Shown: piece after piece, positions 7,783 through 17,854 of the stretch
Numbering within the stretch: position 1 is the stretch's first letter
Layout of the letters: every line of letters begins with the position of its first letter
Assembly (NCBI GenBank): GCA_016209085.1
Contig: JACQWV010000050.1
Coordinates: forward strand, 1 to 33,021
Direction of reading: 5' to 3'
DNA from: Elusimicrobiota bacterium
GTDB lineage: Bacteria > Elusimicrobiota > Elusimicrobia > Elusimicrobiales > UBA9959
DNA length: 33,021 nucleotides
Notes under the pieces: model-generated
What the model was told of the DNA's origin: nothing
Seen by the model: only the letters and a program-made list of their open reading frames with translations
The model's database searches: none
Translations under genes and position numbers: made by a program

Positions 7783-9585
7783 ATGAAAGAAAAAGACTTG
7801 CAGGTTATCATAGCGACTGATTGCGGAAGCACGACGACTAAAGCGATTTTGATTGAAAAAAAGGGAGACACCTACAGGCAGACTTTCAGGGGCGAAGCTC
7901 CCACGACCGTGGAAGCGCCTTTTGAAGACGTGACAAAAGGCGTTTTAAACGCCATTACCGAAGTTGAAGAATTATCCGGCAGAAAAATACTGGACGGCGA
8001 AAAAATCATAACGCCCAACAGCGGGAATACCGGAGCCGACATTTACGTGTCAACGAGTTCGGCAGGCGGAGGCCTTCAGATGATGGTAGCTGGAGCCGTC
8101 AAAACCATGACCGGCGAATCAGCCCAGAGATGCGCCCTGGGAGCTGGAGCCATAGTAATGGACGTGCTTGCCTCAAACGACGGCAGGGCCGACCATGAAA
8201 AAATAGAAAGAATAAGACAGCTCAGGCCCGACATGATTCTGCTTTCAGGCGGAACGGACGGCGGAACCGTCACGCACGTGGTTGAGTTGGGCCAGTTCAT
8301 AAAAGCGGCCGACCCGAAACCAAGACTCGGAGCTTCCTATAAACTTCCGGTGATTTACGCCGGCAATAAGGATGCGAGAGAAAAAATCACGGAAATTCTC
8401 GGCGAAGGAACCGCTTTGATGAAGACCGATAATCTCAGGCCTATTCTTGAAAGGGAAAACCTCATGCCTGCGCGGCACAAGATACACGACATATTTCTTG
8501 AGCACGTGATGCAGCAGGCGCCGGGCTATCCGAGACTCATGAACATGGTTCACGCTCCCATAATGCCGACCCCGATGGCGGTAGGGCTCATGGTGGAAAA
8601 ATTCGCCAAGGCGAAAAATTACAACGTGCTGGCTGTTGACATAGGAGGAGCCACAACCGACGTTTTCTCCGTATTTTCCGGGGTATTTAACAGGACTGTC
8701 AGCGCGAATCTGGGAATGAGTTACTCCATTTCCAACGTTATGGCCGAGGCAGGACTGCCCAACATAATGAGATGGCTGTCTTTTGACATGGACGAGCAGG
8801 ACCTCAGGAACAGGTTAAAGAATAAAATGATAAGACCCACCACTGTTCCGCAGACGGTGGAGGATTTGCAGATAGAACACGCGGTCGCCAGAGAAGCTTT
8901 GAGGCTGGCTTTTGACCAGCATAAAATGCTTGCAGTCGGACTCAAAGGCGTTCAGCAGGAGCGTTCAATTTCAGACGCTTTTGAACAGACCGCAACAGGC
9001 CAGAGCCTCATAAGAATGATGGACCTTAATTACATAATAGGAAGCGGCGGCATACTCGCTCATTCCCCGCGCAGGATACAGTCCGCAATACTGATGACGG
9101 ACGCGTACCAGCCCGAGGGCATAACCATGCTTGCGGTGGATTCCATATTCATGATGCCTCATTTAGGCGTTCTGGCGCAGATAAGCGAGAAAGCCAGTCT
9201 TGACGTTTTTTACCATGATTGTCTTGTTAAATTAGGGGCATGCATCGCTCCCAGGGGGCTGGCAAAAGAAGGTCAGAATATAATGGAATGGGAAATAACA
9301 GAGGAAAGCGGGTCCGCCTCTGGCGGAAAACAATCCGGGGTTCTTAAATTCGGAGAATTAATACACATTCCGTTTAAAGCCAAGGGAAAGATATCTGCAA
9401 AGCCGGTCAAGGGTTTTGACATGGGTCATGGGAACGGAATCAAAATTGAAGGAGAAATAGAGGGCGGCGTAGCCGGGATTATTCTGGACGGCAGGGGAAG
9501 GCCTTTTGAGCCGCCGAAGATGCATTCAAAAAGAATAGCCGATTTGAATAAATGGTCCAAATCAGTGGAAATGTACCCAGTATAA
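7783..9585 (+). CDS. Glutamate mutase accessory protein L (MutL/GlmL)-like ASKHA-fold protein
   Basis: 600 aa; ATDCGSTTTKAILIE phosphate-1 motif, LLSGGTDGG, VDIGGATTDVFS phosphate-2 motif, YIIGSGGIL. Confidence 0.88.
   Translation: MKEKDLQVIIATDCGSTTTKAILIEKKGDTYRQTFRGEAPTTVEAPFEDVTKGVLNAITEVEELSGRKILDGEKIITPNSGNTGADIYVSTSSAGGGLQMMVAGAVKTMTGESAQRCALGAGAIVMDVLASNDGRADHEKIERIRQLRPDMILLSGGTDGGTVTHVVELGQFIKAADPKPRLGASYKLPVIYAGNKDAREKITEILGEGTALMKTDNLRPILERENLMPARHKIHDIFLEHVMQQAPGYPRLMNMVHAPIMPTPMAVGLMVEKFAKAKNYNVLAVDIGGATTDVFSVFSGVFNRTVSANLGMSYSISNVMAEAGLPNIMRWLSFDMDEQDLRNRLKNKMIRPTTVPQTVEDLQIEHAVAREALRLAFDQHKMLAVGLKGVQQERSISDAFEQTATGQSLIRMMDLNYIIGSGGILAHSPRRIQSAILMTDAYQPEGITMLAVDSIFMMPHLGVLAQISEKASLDVFYHDCLVKLGACIAPRGLAKEGQNIMEWEITEESGSASGGKQSGVLKFGELIHIPFKAKGKISAKPVKGFDMGHGNGIKIEGEIEGGVAGIILDGRGRPFEPPKMHSKRIADLNKWSKSVEMYPV
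9313..9327. repeat. Short perfect hairpin inside the GlmL-like gene
   Basis: tccgcc tct ggcgga; encodes part of SGSASGGKQSG. Confidence 0.6.
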
Positions 9586-9590
9586 CAGCA

Positions 9591-9682
9591 GGTCAAGGTT
9601 AAGATTAAGGTTAAGTTAAAGATTAAGAATGGCATAAAATTAAAATTTGGTTTTTTTCTCAATCTTAACCTCAATCTTAATC
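9591..9682. repeat. Hexanucleotide-periodic inverted repeat
   Basis: ggtcaa ggttaa gattaa ggttaa gttaaa gattaa ... ctcaat cttaac ctcaat cttaat; right half is the approximate inverse of the left. Confidence 0.8.
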
Positions 9683-9701
9683 TGCGGGTGACGGAGGTTT
9701 T

Positions 9702-10826
9702 ATGGCACATGCATACACGCCGGGATTAAAAGCAATACCGTGCACTGTTTTGAGAAAAAAAAGAATGCTTCCGATTCCGGGCAAGGTTCTCGCGGAATCC
9801 GGCAAACAGATAGACGCTCTTGACGTCGTGGCTCAGACGGAACTGCCGGGCAAAGTTTATCCTGTAAACGTGGCGAACAGGCTCGGGATATCTCCTGATG
9901 AAATCCGCGGTTACATGGTCAAGAGAGAATTAGACAAGGTGAAAAAATTAGAAACAATAGCCGAAAACAAGCCTTTTATTTCATGGTTTAAAACAAAAAT
10001 AGAATCTCCGGTTGCGGGGACAGTGGAATCGGTTTCAGAGCTTACCGGACAGGTTCTGCTGAGAGAGCCGCCGAAAATTCTGCCTCTGAAAGCCTACATT
10101 AAAGGCAGAATCGCCGAGGTTCATCCCAATTTCGGCGTCACCATTGAAACGGAAGGAACCTTCATCCAGGGAATATTCGGAATAGGCGGCGAGACGAACG
10201 GGGAAATAGCGGCAGCTGTTGAGAGTCCCGACGAGGAGCTGGTGGCGGAAGATATAAAGGAGCTTCATAAGGGTAAGATCGTGATAGGCGGCAAACACGC
10301 AAGTCTCAACACCATAAAGCGCGCGATTGAAATCGGCGTTCACGCCATTGTCGTGGGCGGAATACACGACAGGGATTTAAGGCAGATTCTCGGCTACGAC
10401 ATAGGCGTGGCAGTCACCGGCACGGAACAGATAGGCCTGACCCTGGTGGTTACCGAGGGCTTCGGAATGATACCCATGGCTGAATACACTTTCAGGCTTC
10501 TTAAATCCAGGGAAGGCGAAAAAGCCTCTGTTTCAGGAGCCACGCAGATACGGGCGGGCGTGATGAGGCCTGAAATCATAGTTCCCGGATACCCGAAAAA
10601 CGTAACGCAGTGCAAAAAAGACGAGGGAAGAGGCTGGATTGAGCCGGGAGACCCGGTGAGAATAATACGGGAGCCTCATTTCGGAGTCATCGGAACAGTC
10701 GCCTCGCTTCCTCCGGAACTTACGAAAATCCCATCTGAAAGCCGTGTCAGAGTTCTTGAAGTCACCCTGCCGGGCGGGGAGAAGCTTGTGATTCCGCGCG
10801 CCAATATAGAGGTTTTGGAGAAGTGA
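9702..10826 (+). CDS. Conserved hypothetical protein with lipoyl-like and C-terminal KOW-like segments, partner of the GlmL-like gene
   Basis: 374 aa; IESPVAGTVESVSELTGQVLLREPP barrel-sandwich-like segment; GDPVRIIREPHFGVIGTVASLP KOW-like segment. Confidence 0.75.
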   Translation: MAHAYTPGLKAIPCTVLRKKRMLPIPGKVLAESGKQIDALDVVAQTELPGKVYPVNVANRLGISPDEIRGYMVKRELDKVKKLETIAENKPFISWFKTKIESPVAGTVESVSELTGQVLLREPPKILPLKAYIKGRIAEVHPNFGVTIETEGTFIQGIFGIGGETNGEIAAAVESPDEELVAEDIKELHKGKIVIGGKHASLNTIKRAIEIGVHAIVVGGIHDRDLRQILGYDIGVAVTGTEQIGLTLVVTEGFGMIPMAEYTFRLLKSREGEKASVSGATQIRAGVMRPEIIVPGYPKNVTQCKKDEGRGWIEPGDPVRIIREPHFGVIGTVASLPPELTKIPSESRVRVLEVTLPGGEKLVIPRANIEVLEK

Positions 10827-12991
10827 AAAAACAAAAAAAAAATACTCCCGCGCATGATCAAAAACAGGCTCCTGCCGCTCCCCGCTTCCCTCCCTGGCTT
10901 GTCTGGCCCGTAATATGCGTCTGGGGTTTTATCGTTTTTAAGAGCTATTATGCCAAGTATTTGCCGGATACCCGCTTCATTTTTACCCTTTTGTCGCCCG
11001 AGCAATACCTTTCCGGAGATATAAAAATCATCGCGAGCCGTTTGATTGACCTGTTTCTGGGGTGCCTCGTTGTTTTTTCAAATTTCAGCCTGGGCAGGAT
11101 TGTTTCAGGATTTTTGAAACTTAAATACAAAAACTTTCTTGAAGAAATCGTGTTTGCGACAGGCATCGGGATGGGAATCTTTGCATATCTGCTTTTCATC
11201 CTAGGAATTTTTAAAATTCTTTATCCCGCCCTGGTTTGGCCCATGACCGCCGGACTGGCTCTTTTCGGACTCTTCAGCCTTAAAAAATCCCCTCCACATG
11301 AAAGCCTGCCGGGCCGGCAAAACAATACGCAGATGGTTTTTAAAGGCATAGACGTTTTTGCCGGCCTCATTCTCGGGGCCGCCTGCGTCTTGAATCTGAT
11401 AGGCGCGCTGAGCCCTGAAATTTTTTACGATTCTCTCGTGTATCATCTGGGGGTTCCGAATTACTACAAACTGAACCATGCGGTAACGGAAATGAGATAC
11501 AATTTTTATTCCAACATGCCTCACCTTCACAGCATGATATATCTGCAGGGCCTTTTGCTGAAGGACGAGTTTACAGCCAAAGCCGCAAATTACCTGACAG
11601 GCCTGCTCATAATGTTTTCAGCCGTCTCAATCGGAATCAGGCATTTTAGCTTCAGGACGGGACTGTGGGCGGCGCTTGTTTTTTACACCCTGGCGCACTC
11701 AATGATGGGAGCGTGGTCCTGCGGCACGGAAATGCATCTGGCTTATTTCGGAATGCTGGCAATGTATTGCGTCTTGAATTTCAAAGAGGAAGAAAACAGA
11801 TGGATTGTTCCTGCCGCTTTTTTCAGCGGGCTTGCAATGAGCGTTAAATATACGGGCATTTTCATAGAAATTTCCGTGCTCGCCGCGTATGTTTTTAAAG
11901 AAAGAAAATTTTCCGCAAGGGCGCTCAGAAACATAATAATATTCGGATTTGTCTCGGCGCTCATGGTCGCGCCGTGGCTTGTAAAAAATTATGCGTATAC
12001 CTCAAATCCCGTTTATCCCTTTCTGGGCAAGATATTCGGACTGGGAGAGCATTCAAGTTTTGAGAGAATACAGGTATTTTTAAACGACGCAAAACAGATG
12101 AATCTTACCCTCAAAAGCTGGATTGAGACTCCGTGGATGATTACAATGGGCAAAATCGCCTATTCCGAATTTTTTACTCCGATTTTCATTTTTTTCCTCC
12201 CTATTGCGTTCCTTCTCGGCAGGGGAAACCTTCATATCAAAGTTATTTTTGCGTATTTTATCGGAATCTGGCTGACCTGGTCCGTTTCTTCCACGGTAAT
12301 AAGATTCATGATGCCGGCCTATGCGGCGGGAGGGCTGATAATTTCCTATTATCTTTTCTCCTGGGGACACAATTTTCTTAAAAAGATTCTTTTGTGGCTG
12401 GTAACGGCATCCTGTCTTTCAGGTTTATACGGCGCCGCTTCCATCTGGTATATCCAGCGGAAGTGGGAGCCGGTTCTCGGCCAGATTCCCAAGCACGAAT
12501 ATCTGTCAAAAACAAAAAGCTCTTATCCCTACAGCCATTATGCCGGAATAAAATTCATAAACGAGAATCTCCCTCCCGACGCAAAGGTAATGATAATCGG
12601 AGACGGCAGAACTTATTACATGGAAAGAAAATTCGTAGCAAGCACCGTGTTTGACCTGACTCCCATGGTGGAATATTCAAAAAAATCGGGTGACGCTGAA
12701 GGACTTTACCGGAAGTTAAAATCAGAAGGAATTACCCACATTCTGCTGAACGCGGGCGAAGCTCTGCGTCTTCAGGAACAGTACAACATATTTTATTTTG
12801 ACGAAAAATCTTTTGCGGTTTTCAACGAATTCTGGGACAGAAGGGTCAGCGAGGCATTCAGTTTTGACGAGACTCAAGCCGGCCATTTCATAAACCGCAT
12901 CGTGGTTTACCTGATAAGCCCTGAAGCGAAGCAGGGAAAACCCGCTTTTAACTACATAAAGGAATTTGTTTTAAAAACAAAAAAAATATGA
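10823..12991 (+). CDS. Polytopic glycosyltransferase-like membrane protein (GT39/PMT-like)
   Basis: 722 aa, many TM segments; [17 protein letters not shown] and [12 protein letters not shown] resemble GT-C family proteins; soluble C-terminus. Confidence 0.7.
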   Translation: MKKQKKNTPAHDQKQAPAAPRFPPWLVWPVICVWGFIVFKSYYAKYLPDTRFIFTLLSPEQYLSGDIKIIASRLIDLFLGCLVVFSNFSLGRIVSGFLKLKYKNFLEEIVFATGIGMGIFAYLLFILGIFKILYPALVWPMTAGLALFGLFSLKKSPPHESLPGRQNNTQMVFKGIDVFAGLILGAACVLNLIGALSPEIFYDSLVYHLGVPNYYKLNHAVTEMRYNFYSNMPHLHSMIYLQGLLLKDEFTAKAANYLTGLLIMFSAVSIGIRHFSFRTGLWAALVFYTLAHSMMGAWSCGTEMHLAYFGMLAMYCVLNFKEEENRWIVPAAFFSGLAMSVKYTGIFIEISVLAAYVFKERKFSARALRNIIIFGFVSALMVAPWLVKNYAYTSNPVYPFLGKIFGLGEHSSFERIQVFLNDAKQMNLTLKSWIETPWMITMGKIAYSEFFTPIFIFFLPIAFLLGRGNLHIKVIFAYFIGIWLTWSVSSTVIRFMMPAYAAGGLIISYYLFSWGHNFLKKILLWLVTASCLSGLYGAASIWYIQRKWEPVLGQIPKHEYLSKTKSSYPYSHYAGIKFINENLPPDAKVMIIGDGRTYYMERKFVASTVFDLTPMVEYSKKSGDAEGLYRKLKSEGITHILLNAGEALRLQEQYNIFYFDEKSFAVFNEFWDRRVSEAFSFDETQAGHFINRIVVYLISPEAKQGKPAFNYIKEFVLKTKKI

Positions 12992-14601
12992 ATCAGAAAA
13001 CAGCGGTGATAATCGGGGCGGGGCCGGCCGGGCTCACATCTGCGTACGAATTGATAGACAGAACCGACATATCGCCCGTAGTCCTGGAAATGACGCCTGA
13101 TATGGGAGGGATTTCAAAAACGGTCAATTACAAAGGCAACAGGATTGACATAGGAGGGCACAGGTTTTTTTCCAAATCCGACAGGGTAATGAACTGGTGG
13201 CGGAATTTGTTTCCTGTTCAGGGTTTTCCCGCAAGAGACGACATTCTTTTAGGCAGGAAAAAACAATTCCCGGCAGAATGCCTTCATAGACCCGTACGTT
13301 CCAAAGAACGTTTAAAAATACCGGCGCCGGATCCTGAAAAACAGGACGTTCTGATGCTTCTTAGGGATAGGTTTTCCAGGATATATTTCAATAAGAAGTT
13401 TTTTGATTATCCCGTGTCTCTGAGCATGGATACCGTCTTTAAAATGGGATTTGCCCGCACGCTGGCCGTGGGTTTAAGTTACCTGAAATCGCGCGCGTTT
13501 CCGGTGAAAAACGAAAAATCCCTGGAAGATTTTTTTATAAACAGGTTCGGCAGAAAGCTTTATGAAACGTTTTTCAAAGACTATACGGAAAAGGTCTGGG
13601 GAATCCCGTGCAGCCGGATAAAACCGGAGTGGGGAGCGCAAAGAGTAAAGGGCCTGTCTGTTTCAAAAGCGGTTATGCACGCGGTAAAGAAAGCGTTTGA
13701 CCGGGGTCATTCCGTTTCCCAGAAAGAAGTTGAGACAAGTCTGATAGCGAGGTTCATGTACCCCAAACTGGGGCCGGGCCAGCTCTGGGAAGAAGCCGGC
13801 CGTGTGATAAAAGAGAACGGCGGGAAAATTCTTGTAGAGCATAAGGCGGAAGGCATTGAGATTTCAGGCAAAAGAGTAACCGCCGTAATCGCAAGAAACG
13901 CAAAGACACGGGAACTTGTGAAAATCAGCGGGGATTACTTTTTTTCCTCAATGCCGGTCAAGGATTTAATACAGGCTTTCGGTTCCGGGGCGCCGCCTGA
14001 CGTAAGGAAAACGGCCGAGGGATTGAATTACAGGGAGTTCATAACAACGGGTCTCCTTCTCAGAAAACTGAACATAAAAAACGAGACAAAGATAAAAACA
14101 ATCAACGGCATTATACCGGACAACTGGATTTACGTGCAGGAAAGCGGAGTTAAAATGGGCAGAATCCAGATATTCAACAACTGGAGCCCCTACATGGTAA
14201 AAGACCCGGGCACGGTCTGGCTGGGGCTTGAATATTTCTGCGCCACAGGCGACGAGATGTGGAGAATGACGGATAAAAAAATGATTGAATTTGCGGTTGA
14301 AGAAGCGTGCAGAATAGGCATGATGAAGAAAGAGGATTTCCTTGACGCAGCCGTCATAAGAATGGAAAAGACTTATCCGGTTTACAGCGGCTCGTACGAG
14401 AATTTCGGGATAATCAGGGATTTCACCGACGGATTTGAGAATCTTTTCCTGATCGGCAGGAACGGAATGCATAGGTATAACAATTCGGACCATTCAATGC
14501 TTGCGGCGATGACTGCGGTTGACAATATTCTGGCGGGAGAGACATCAAAAGAAAACATCTGGAACATAAACACGGAAGAGGAATATCATGAAGAGAAGTA
14601 A
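12988..14601 (+). CDS. FAD/NAD(P)-binding oxidoreductase, UDP-galactopyranose mutase-like
   Basis: 537 aa; [17 protein letters not shown] dinucleotide-binding motif, [43 protein letters not shown]. Confidence 0.85.
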   Translation: MNQKTAVIIGAGPAGLTSAYELIDRTDISPVVLEMTPDMGGISKTVNYKGNRIDIGGHRFFSKSDRVMNWWRNLFPVQGFPARDDILLGRKKQFPAECLHRPVRSKERLKIPAPDPEKQDVLMLLRDRFSRIYFNKKFFDYPVSLSMDTVFKMGFARTLAVGLSYLKSRAFPVKNEKSLEDFFINRFGRKLYETFFKDYTEKVWGIPCSRIKPEWGAQRVKGLSVSKAVMHAVKKAFDRGHSVSQKEVETSLIARFMYPKLGPGQLWEEAGRVIKENGGKILVEHKAEGIEISGKRVTAVIARNAKTRELVKISGDYFFSSMPVKDLIQAFGSGAPPDVRKTAEGLNYREFITTGLLLRKLNIKNETKIKTINGIIPDNWIYVQESGVKMGRIQIFNNWSPYMVKDPGTVWLGLEYFCATGDEMWRMTDKKMIEFAVEEACRIGMMKKEDFLDAAVIRMEKTYPVYSGSYENFGIIRDFTDGFENLFLIGRNGMHRYNNSDHSMLAAMTAVDNILAGETSKENIWNINTEEEYHEEK

Positions 14602-14649
14602 TTCTAATTCTTGTAAATATGATTTAAAAAGTGTATAGTTTGTTTATCC

Positions 14650-15927
14650 ATGAAAAACGGAAAGATTGCCGCCGCAGTTCTTGCGGCTATTTTTTTTGCT
14701 TCTGTTTCCGGAGCGTCGGCAGAGAAGAAAAAAATTGAAATCCCCCCCCTTGAAGGACTCACGGCTCGGGACATGCCTTATGACATGGGAGCAGCGGCTT
14801 TGCTTGAGTGGAAAATAAGGGACTGTGATAACCAGGACATGACTTACCGGATTTTTGTCTCAAGTCTTGCAGGAACAGGACCTGCCCTTCGTAGCTTTAC
14901 CGAAGCAGGGTGGATCAAGGTTGACGAATTCAAAGGGAACGAAAGGCTCGCAAAGGACATTGAGCTTCCTTTCTGGGCCTGGAATGCCTCCAAAAACATT
15001 CACGCGGTAAAAGTCAGTCTTGATAACTTCTTTGGGAAAATTCAAGACGGTTCTGTTTATTATTTCAAGGTGATGACTCTCAGGGGAAAACAAATTTCAG
15101 AAAGTCCTGTTGTCCCCGGCGCTGTCAAAGGAAACTGGTTCAATTTATCCCGTTTTAATAATTTGTTTTATGTGATTTTAATCTCTATGGCTTTTTTCTG
15201 GGCGGTTACGCATGCTAAAAAAGGAAATCTCTTCATAAGGAGAATAACGGGGTTGGATGCGGTTGAAGAAGCGATAGGCCGCGCCACTGAAATGGGCAAA
15301 CCCGTGTATTATCTGACCGGCCGCCTTGGAATGGGCAGCATGTCAACGATAGCGGCTACGTTCATTCTCGGAGAAATTTCAAAAAGAATTGCGACTTACG
15401 ACACACAGCTGAAGGTTCCGCATACCGAGCCCGTCACCATGACGGTGTGCCAGGAGATAGTAAAGCAGGCTTACAGCGAGGCGGGAAGGCAGGATGCTTA
15501 CAGGGAAGACATTAATTTTTACGTTACAGACGACCAGTTCGCTTATACCGCAGCCGTTGACGGGATGATGACAAGAGAAAAGCCGGCCGCGTGTTTTTAC
15601 ATGGGCTATTATTACGCCGAATCCCTTCTGCTTACCGAGATAGGCTCGCACACGGGCGCGATTCAGATTGCAGGGACCGACGCTGAGCATCAGCTTCCGT
15701 TTTTTTTCATTACCTGCGATTATACTCTGATAGGCGAGGAATTATACGCGGCAGGCGCGTATCTTTCAAAAGATCCGGTGCTGGTCGGGACTCTAAGGGG
15801 CCAGGATATAGGCAAGGTTTTTGCCATGGCCGTGATACTGCTCGGTGCAATCGGGCTTACCCTGGCGCATGTTCGCGGCTGGGATGGCCTTACCAGAGTA
15901 ATAGGAAATCTTTTTAATTCATTTTAG
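14650..15927 (+). CDS. Module A gene 1: DUF6754-like membrane protein
   Basis: 425 aa; signal peptide, FN3-like N-domain, TM, GLDAVEEAIGRATEMGKPVYYLTG...TGAIQIAGTDAEHQLPFFFITCDYTLIGEELYAAGAYLS; C-terminal TM; paralogue of 18660-19877. Confidence 0.8.
   Translation: MKNGKIAAAVLAAIFFASVSGASAEKKKIEIPPLEGLTARDMPYDMGAAALLEWKIRDCDNQDMTYRIFVSSLAGTGPALRSFTEAGWIKVDEFKGNERLAKDIELPFWAWNASKNIHAVKVSLDNFFGKIQDGSVYYFKVMTLRGKQISESPVVPGAVKGNWFNLSRFNNLFYVILISMAFFWAVTHAKKGNLFIRRITGLDAVEEAIGRATEMGKPVYYLTGRLGMGSMSTIAATFILGEISKRIATYDTQLKVPHTEPVTMTVCQEIVKQAYSEAGRQDAYREDINFYVTDDQFAYTAAVDGMMTREKPAACFYMGYYYAESLLLTEIGSHTGAIQIAGTDAEHQLPFFFITCDYTLIGEELYAAGAYLSKDPVLVGTLRGQDIGKVFAMAVILLGAIGLTLAHVRGWDGLTRVIGNLFNSF
14880..14911. 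repeat. In-frame palindrome inside module A gene 1
   Basis: cctgcccttcg tagctttac cgaagcagg; the tandem paralogue lacks this segment. Confidence 0.8.
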
Positions 15928-15974
15928 TAAAGTGAATGTAAATCCTCACTGAACACCGTTATGTCAGGCAAAAA

Positions 15975-16035
15975 TGTAGGGGCTCAATTCATTGAGCCCG
16001 AAAAATATGCGGGTCGGATGAATCCGACCCCTACA
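15975..16035. repeat. GTAGGGG/CCCCTAC palindromic element, copy 1
   Basis: tgtagggg ... cccctaca ends; inner hairpins gggctcaattcattgagccc and gggtcggatgaatccgaccc. Confidence 0.9.
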
Positions 16036-16062
16036 CCAACGGCGTTGACTGAATACTTACAA

Positions 16063-16142
16063 GTGAATAGTGAGTGAGTGATTAAGTGAGTAAGCGAGTA
16101 ATCACTCAATCACTTAATTACTTAATCGCTTAATCACTATTG
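16063..16142. repeat. Octanucleotide inverted array, 5 + 5 units of 8 bp
   Basis: gtgaatag tgagtgag tgattaag tgagtaag cgagtaat / cactcaat cacttaat tacttaat cgcttaat cactattg. Confidence 0.9.
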
Positions 16143-16144
16143 TT

Positions 16145-16816
16145 ATGATATTTAAGAAAAAATTGCCGCTTATTGTGTGTTTCATAGTCGGGATTCTGAC
16201 TCTTTTGCAGTATTATGTTCCCAACAAGGTGTCCATAGGATATCTGGAAACAATGACCCAGTGGGACATTATAATAAGCGCGTTTGCGTTTTTGTTGGGA
16301 CTTGCAAGTTTGTTCGCAATGCACTATGACAAAATTCGCAGGAAGACACAGGGCTGGGGTTACAGCCTTTTTATGTTTGGCGGAGTCATTTTGGGATTGA
16401 CATGCGGAATTATAAGCAAAGCCAATCAGACCAACCAGGAAGGTTTTATCACGGCATTCGGCTGGATATATAATTATGTGCTGAATCCTCTTCAGGGGAC
16501 AATGTTCGCATTGCTTGCGTTTTACGTGGTTTCTGCTTCTTTCAGGGCGTTCAGGGTTAAGTCGGGCCAGGCATTTATTTTGTTTCTTGCGGCTGTCATA
16601 ATTCTCTTCGGCAGGGTTCCACTTGGACAACTTATCTGGAGTAAATTTATGAGTTGGCTGCCGTTCGGAATATCCGAAGCAATTGAATGGATTATGAATT
16701 TCCCCTCCACTGCCGCAAGAAGAGGCATTATGATAGGCATTGCCTTAGGCGCGGTTGCAATGTCTCTGAAGATAATTTTCGGAATAGAAAAACAGTATTT
16801 AGGCGGAAAAGAGTAA
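16145..16816 (+). CDS. Module A gene 2: polytopic membrane protein of unknown function
   Basis: 223 aa, about six TM segments; paralogue of 20007-20678 (shared FILF.AA..I..G.VPLG, RRGIMIGIA.GA...SLKIIFGIE.QY). Confidence 0.8.
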   Translation: MIFKKKLPLIVCFIVGILTLLQYYVPNKVSIGYLETMTQWDIIISAFAFLLGLASLFAMHYDKIRRKTQGWGYSLFMFGGVILGLTCGIISKANQTNQEGFITAFGWIYNYVLNPLQGTMFALLAFYVVSASFRAFRVKSGQAFILFLAAVIILFGRVPLGQLIWSKFMSWLPFGISEAIEWIMNFPSTAARRGIMIGIALGAVAMSLKIIFGIEKQYLGGKE

Positions 16817-16827
16817 ATCAGGAAGCG

Positions 16828-16926
16828 GTGAATAGTGATTAAGTAATTAAGTGATTGAGTATGAGCGAAAGGCTGCACAAAAAATCGGACTAAATCGCTA
16901 AATCTCTTACTAACTTAATCACTAAT
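16828..16926. repeat. Octanucleotide inverted array, 5 units + ~19-bp spacer + 5 inverted units
   Basis: gtgaatag tgattaag taattaag tgattgag tatgagcg / spacer / ggactaaa tcgctaaa tctcttac taacttaa tcactaat. Confidence 0.8.
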
Positions 16927-16928
16927 TT

Positions 16929-17762
16929 ATGAAAAACTTTTTTGACAAATTGCTGAAATTAGACAGGAGAATATTATTTCTGCTTGTTGTTTTTGTGATA
17001 GTATTTCCAATTTTCAAGCCCCTGAAACTTCCGGGGATAAAGATAACGGACGCTGTGAAAGGCGTTTATAACACGATTGAAAGCCTCCCGGAAAACTCTG
17101 TGATTCTTGTCTCATTTGATTTTGACCCTGCTTCAAAGCCTGAGCTCTACCCCATGGCGGTGGCGGTTCTGCGCCACGCTTTTAAGAAAAATTTGAAGGT
17201 CATAGGAATGACCCTCTGGGCAACCGGACCGGGAATTGCAGATGAGATTATAACAATGACCGCCAGGGAATACAAGAAGGAATACGGGAAAGATTATCTG
17301 TATTTCGGCTATCAGGTGGGCGGATATGCGGTCATAACCGGGATGGGAACCGACATATACAAGATTTTCTCAAAGGATGCCAAAAAAGGCAGTCCCCTTG
17401 AGACTTTTCCCGTAATGCAGGGAATCAAGTCTTTGAAAAATTTTGCTTATGTAATTGATTTTGGGGCAGGGGACCCTGGAATAGATACATGGATTGCTTA
17501 CGGGGCTGACAAGTTTGGTTTCAAACTCGGAGCCGGCTGCACTGCCGTAAACGAGGCGCCGACAAGGCCGTATCTTCAGACAAAACAATTAACCGGCTTG
17601 ATTCCAGCCATGAAAGGGGCGTCTGAGTACGAGATACTGATAAAGGCTCCGGATAAGGCAAGCGCCGGAATGGATGCCATAGGGCTTGGGCATTTTCTGA
17701 TATTGTTTCTTGTTATTTTGGCCAATGTGGTTTTGATTGTTCAAAAATATTTATTGACATAA
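16929..17762 (+). CDS. Module A gene 3: membrane-anchored protein of unknown function (TM at both ends)
   Basis: 277 aa; SLPENSVILVSFDFDPASKPELYPMAVAVLRHAFKKNLKVIGM; paralogue of 20737-21471. Confidence 0.8.
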   Translation: MKNFFDKLLKLDRRILFLLVVFVIVFPIFKPLKLPGIKITDAVKGVYNTIESLPENSVILVSFDFDPASKPELYPMAVAVLRHAFKKNLKVIGMTLWATGPGIADEIITMTAREYKKEYGKDYLYFGYQVGGYAVITGMGTDIYKIFSKDAKKGSPLETFPVMQGIKSLKNFAYVIDFGAGDPGIDTWIAYGADKFGFKLGAGCTAVNEAPTRPYLQTKQLTGLIPAMKGASEYEILIKAPDKASAGMDAIGLGHFLILFLVILANVVLIVQKYLLT

Positions 17763-17774
17763 TTTAACGTTAAA

Positions 17775-17839
17775 TGTAGGGGTTCAATTTATTGAACCCG
17801 TAAACTCTGGTTTCGGGCTTGATAAATCAAGCCCCTACA
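17775..17839. repeat. GTAGGGG/CCCCTAC palindromic element, copy 2
   Basis: tgtagggg ... cccctaca ends; inner hairpins gggttcaatttattgaaccc and gggcttgataaatcaagccc. Confidence 0.9.
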
Positions 17840-17854
17840 ATCGGACTAATATCT

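Noticed and set aside
8076-9162. Minus-strand ORFs opposite the GlmL-like gene
   Set aside because: Antisense to a gene with clear family motifs; peptide content is not protein-like.
13296-13311. Hairpin acgttc caaa gaacgt inside the UGM-like gene, possibly another in-frame insertion
   Set aside because: Short and unsupported by a paralogue; the surrounding [15 protein letters not shown] may be an ordinary loop.
16063-16142. Octamer array considered as a CRISPR array
   Set aside because: Units are 8 bp, contiguous and degenerate, with no spacer structure and no cas genes in the window.
17819-17854. TTG start of module A gene 4 within the GTAGGGG element
   Set aside because: The ATG at 17855 gives an N-terminus matching the paralogue (MSETWLIIGGWVAAGLTIF); the extra residues come from the repeat.
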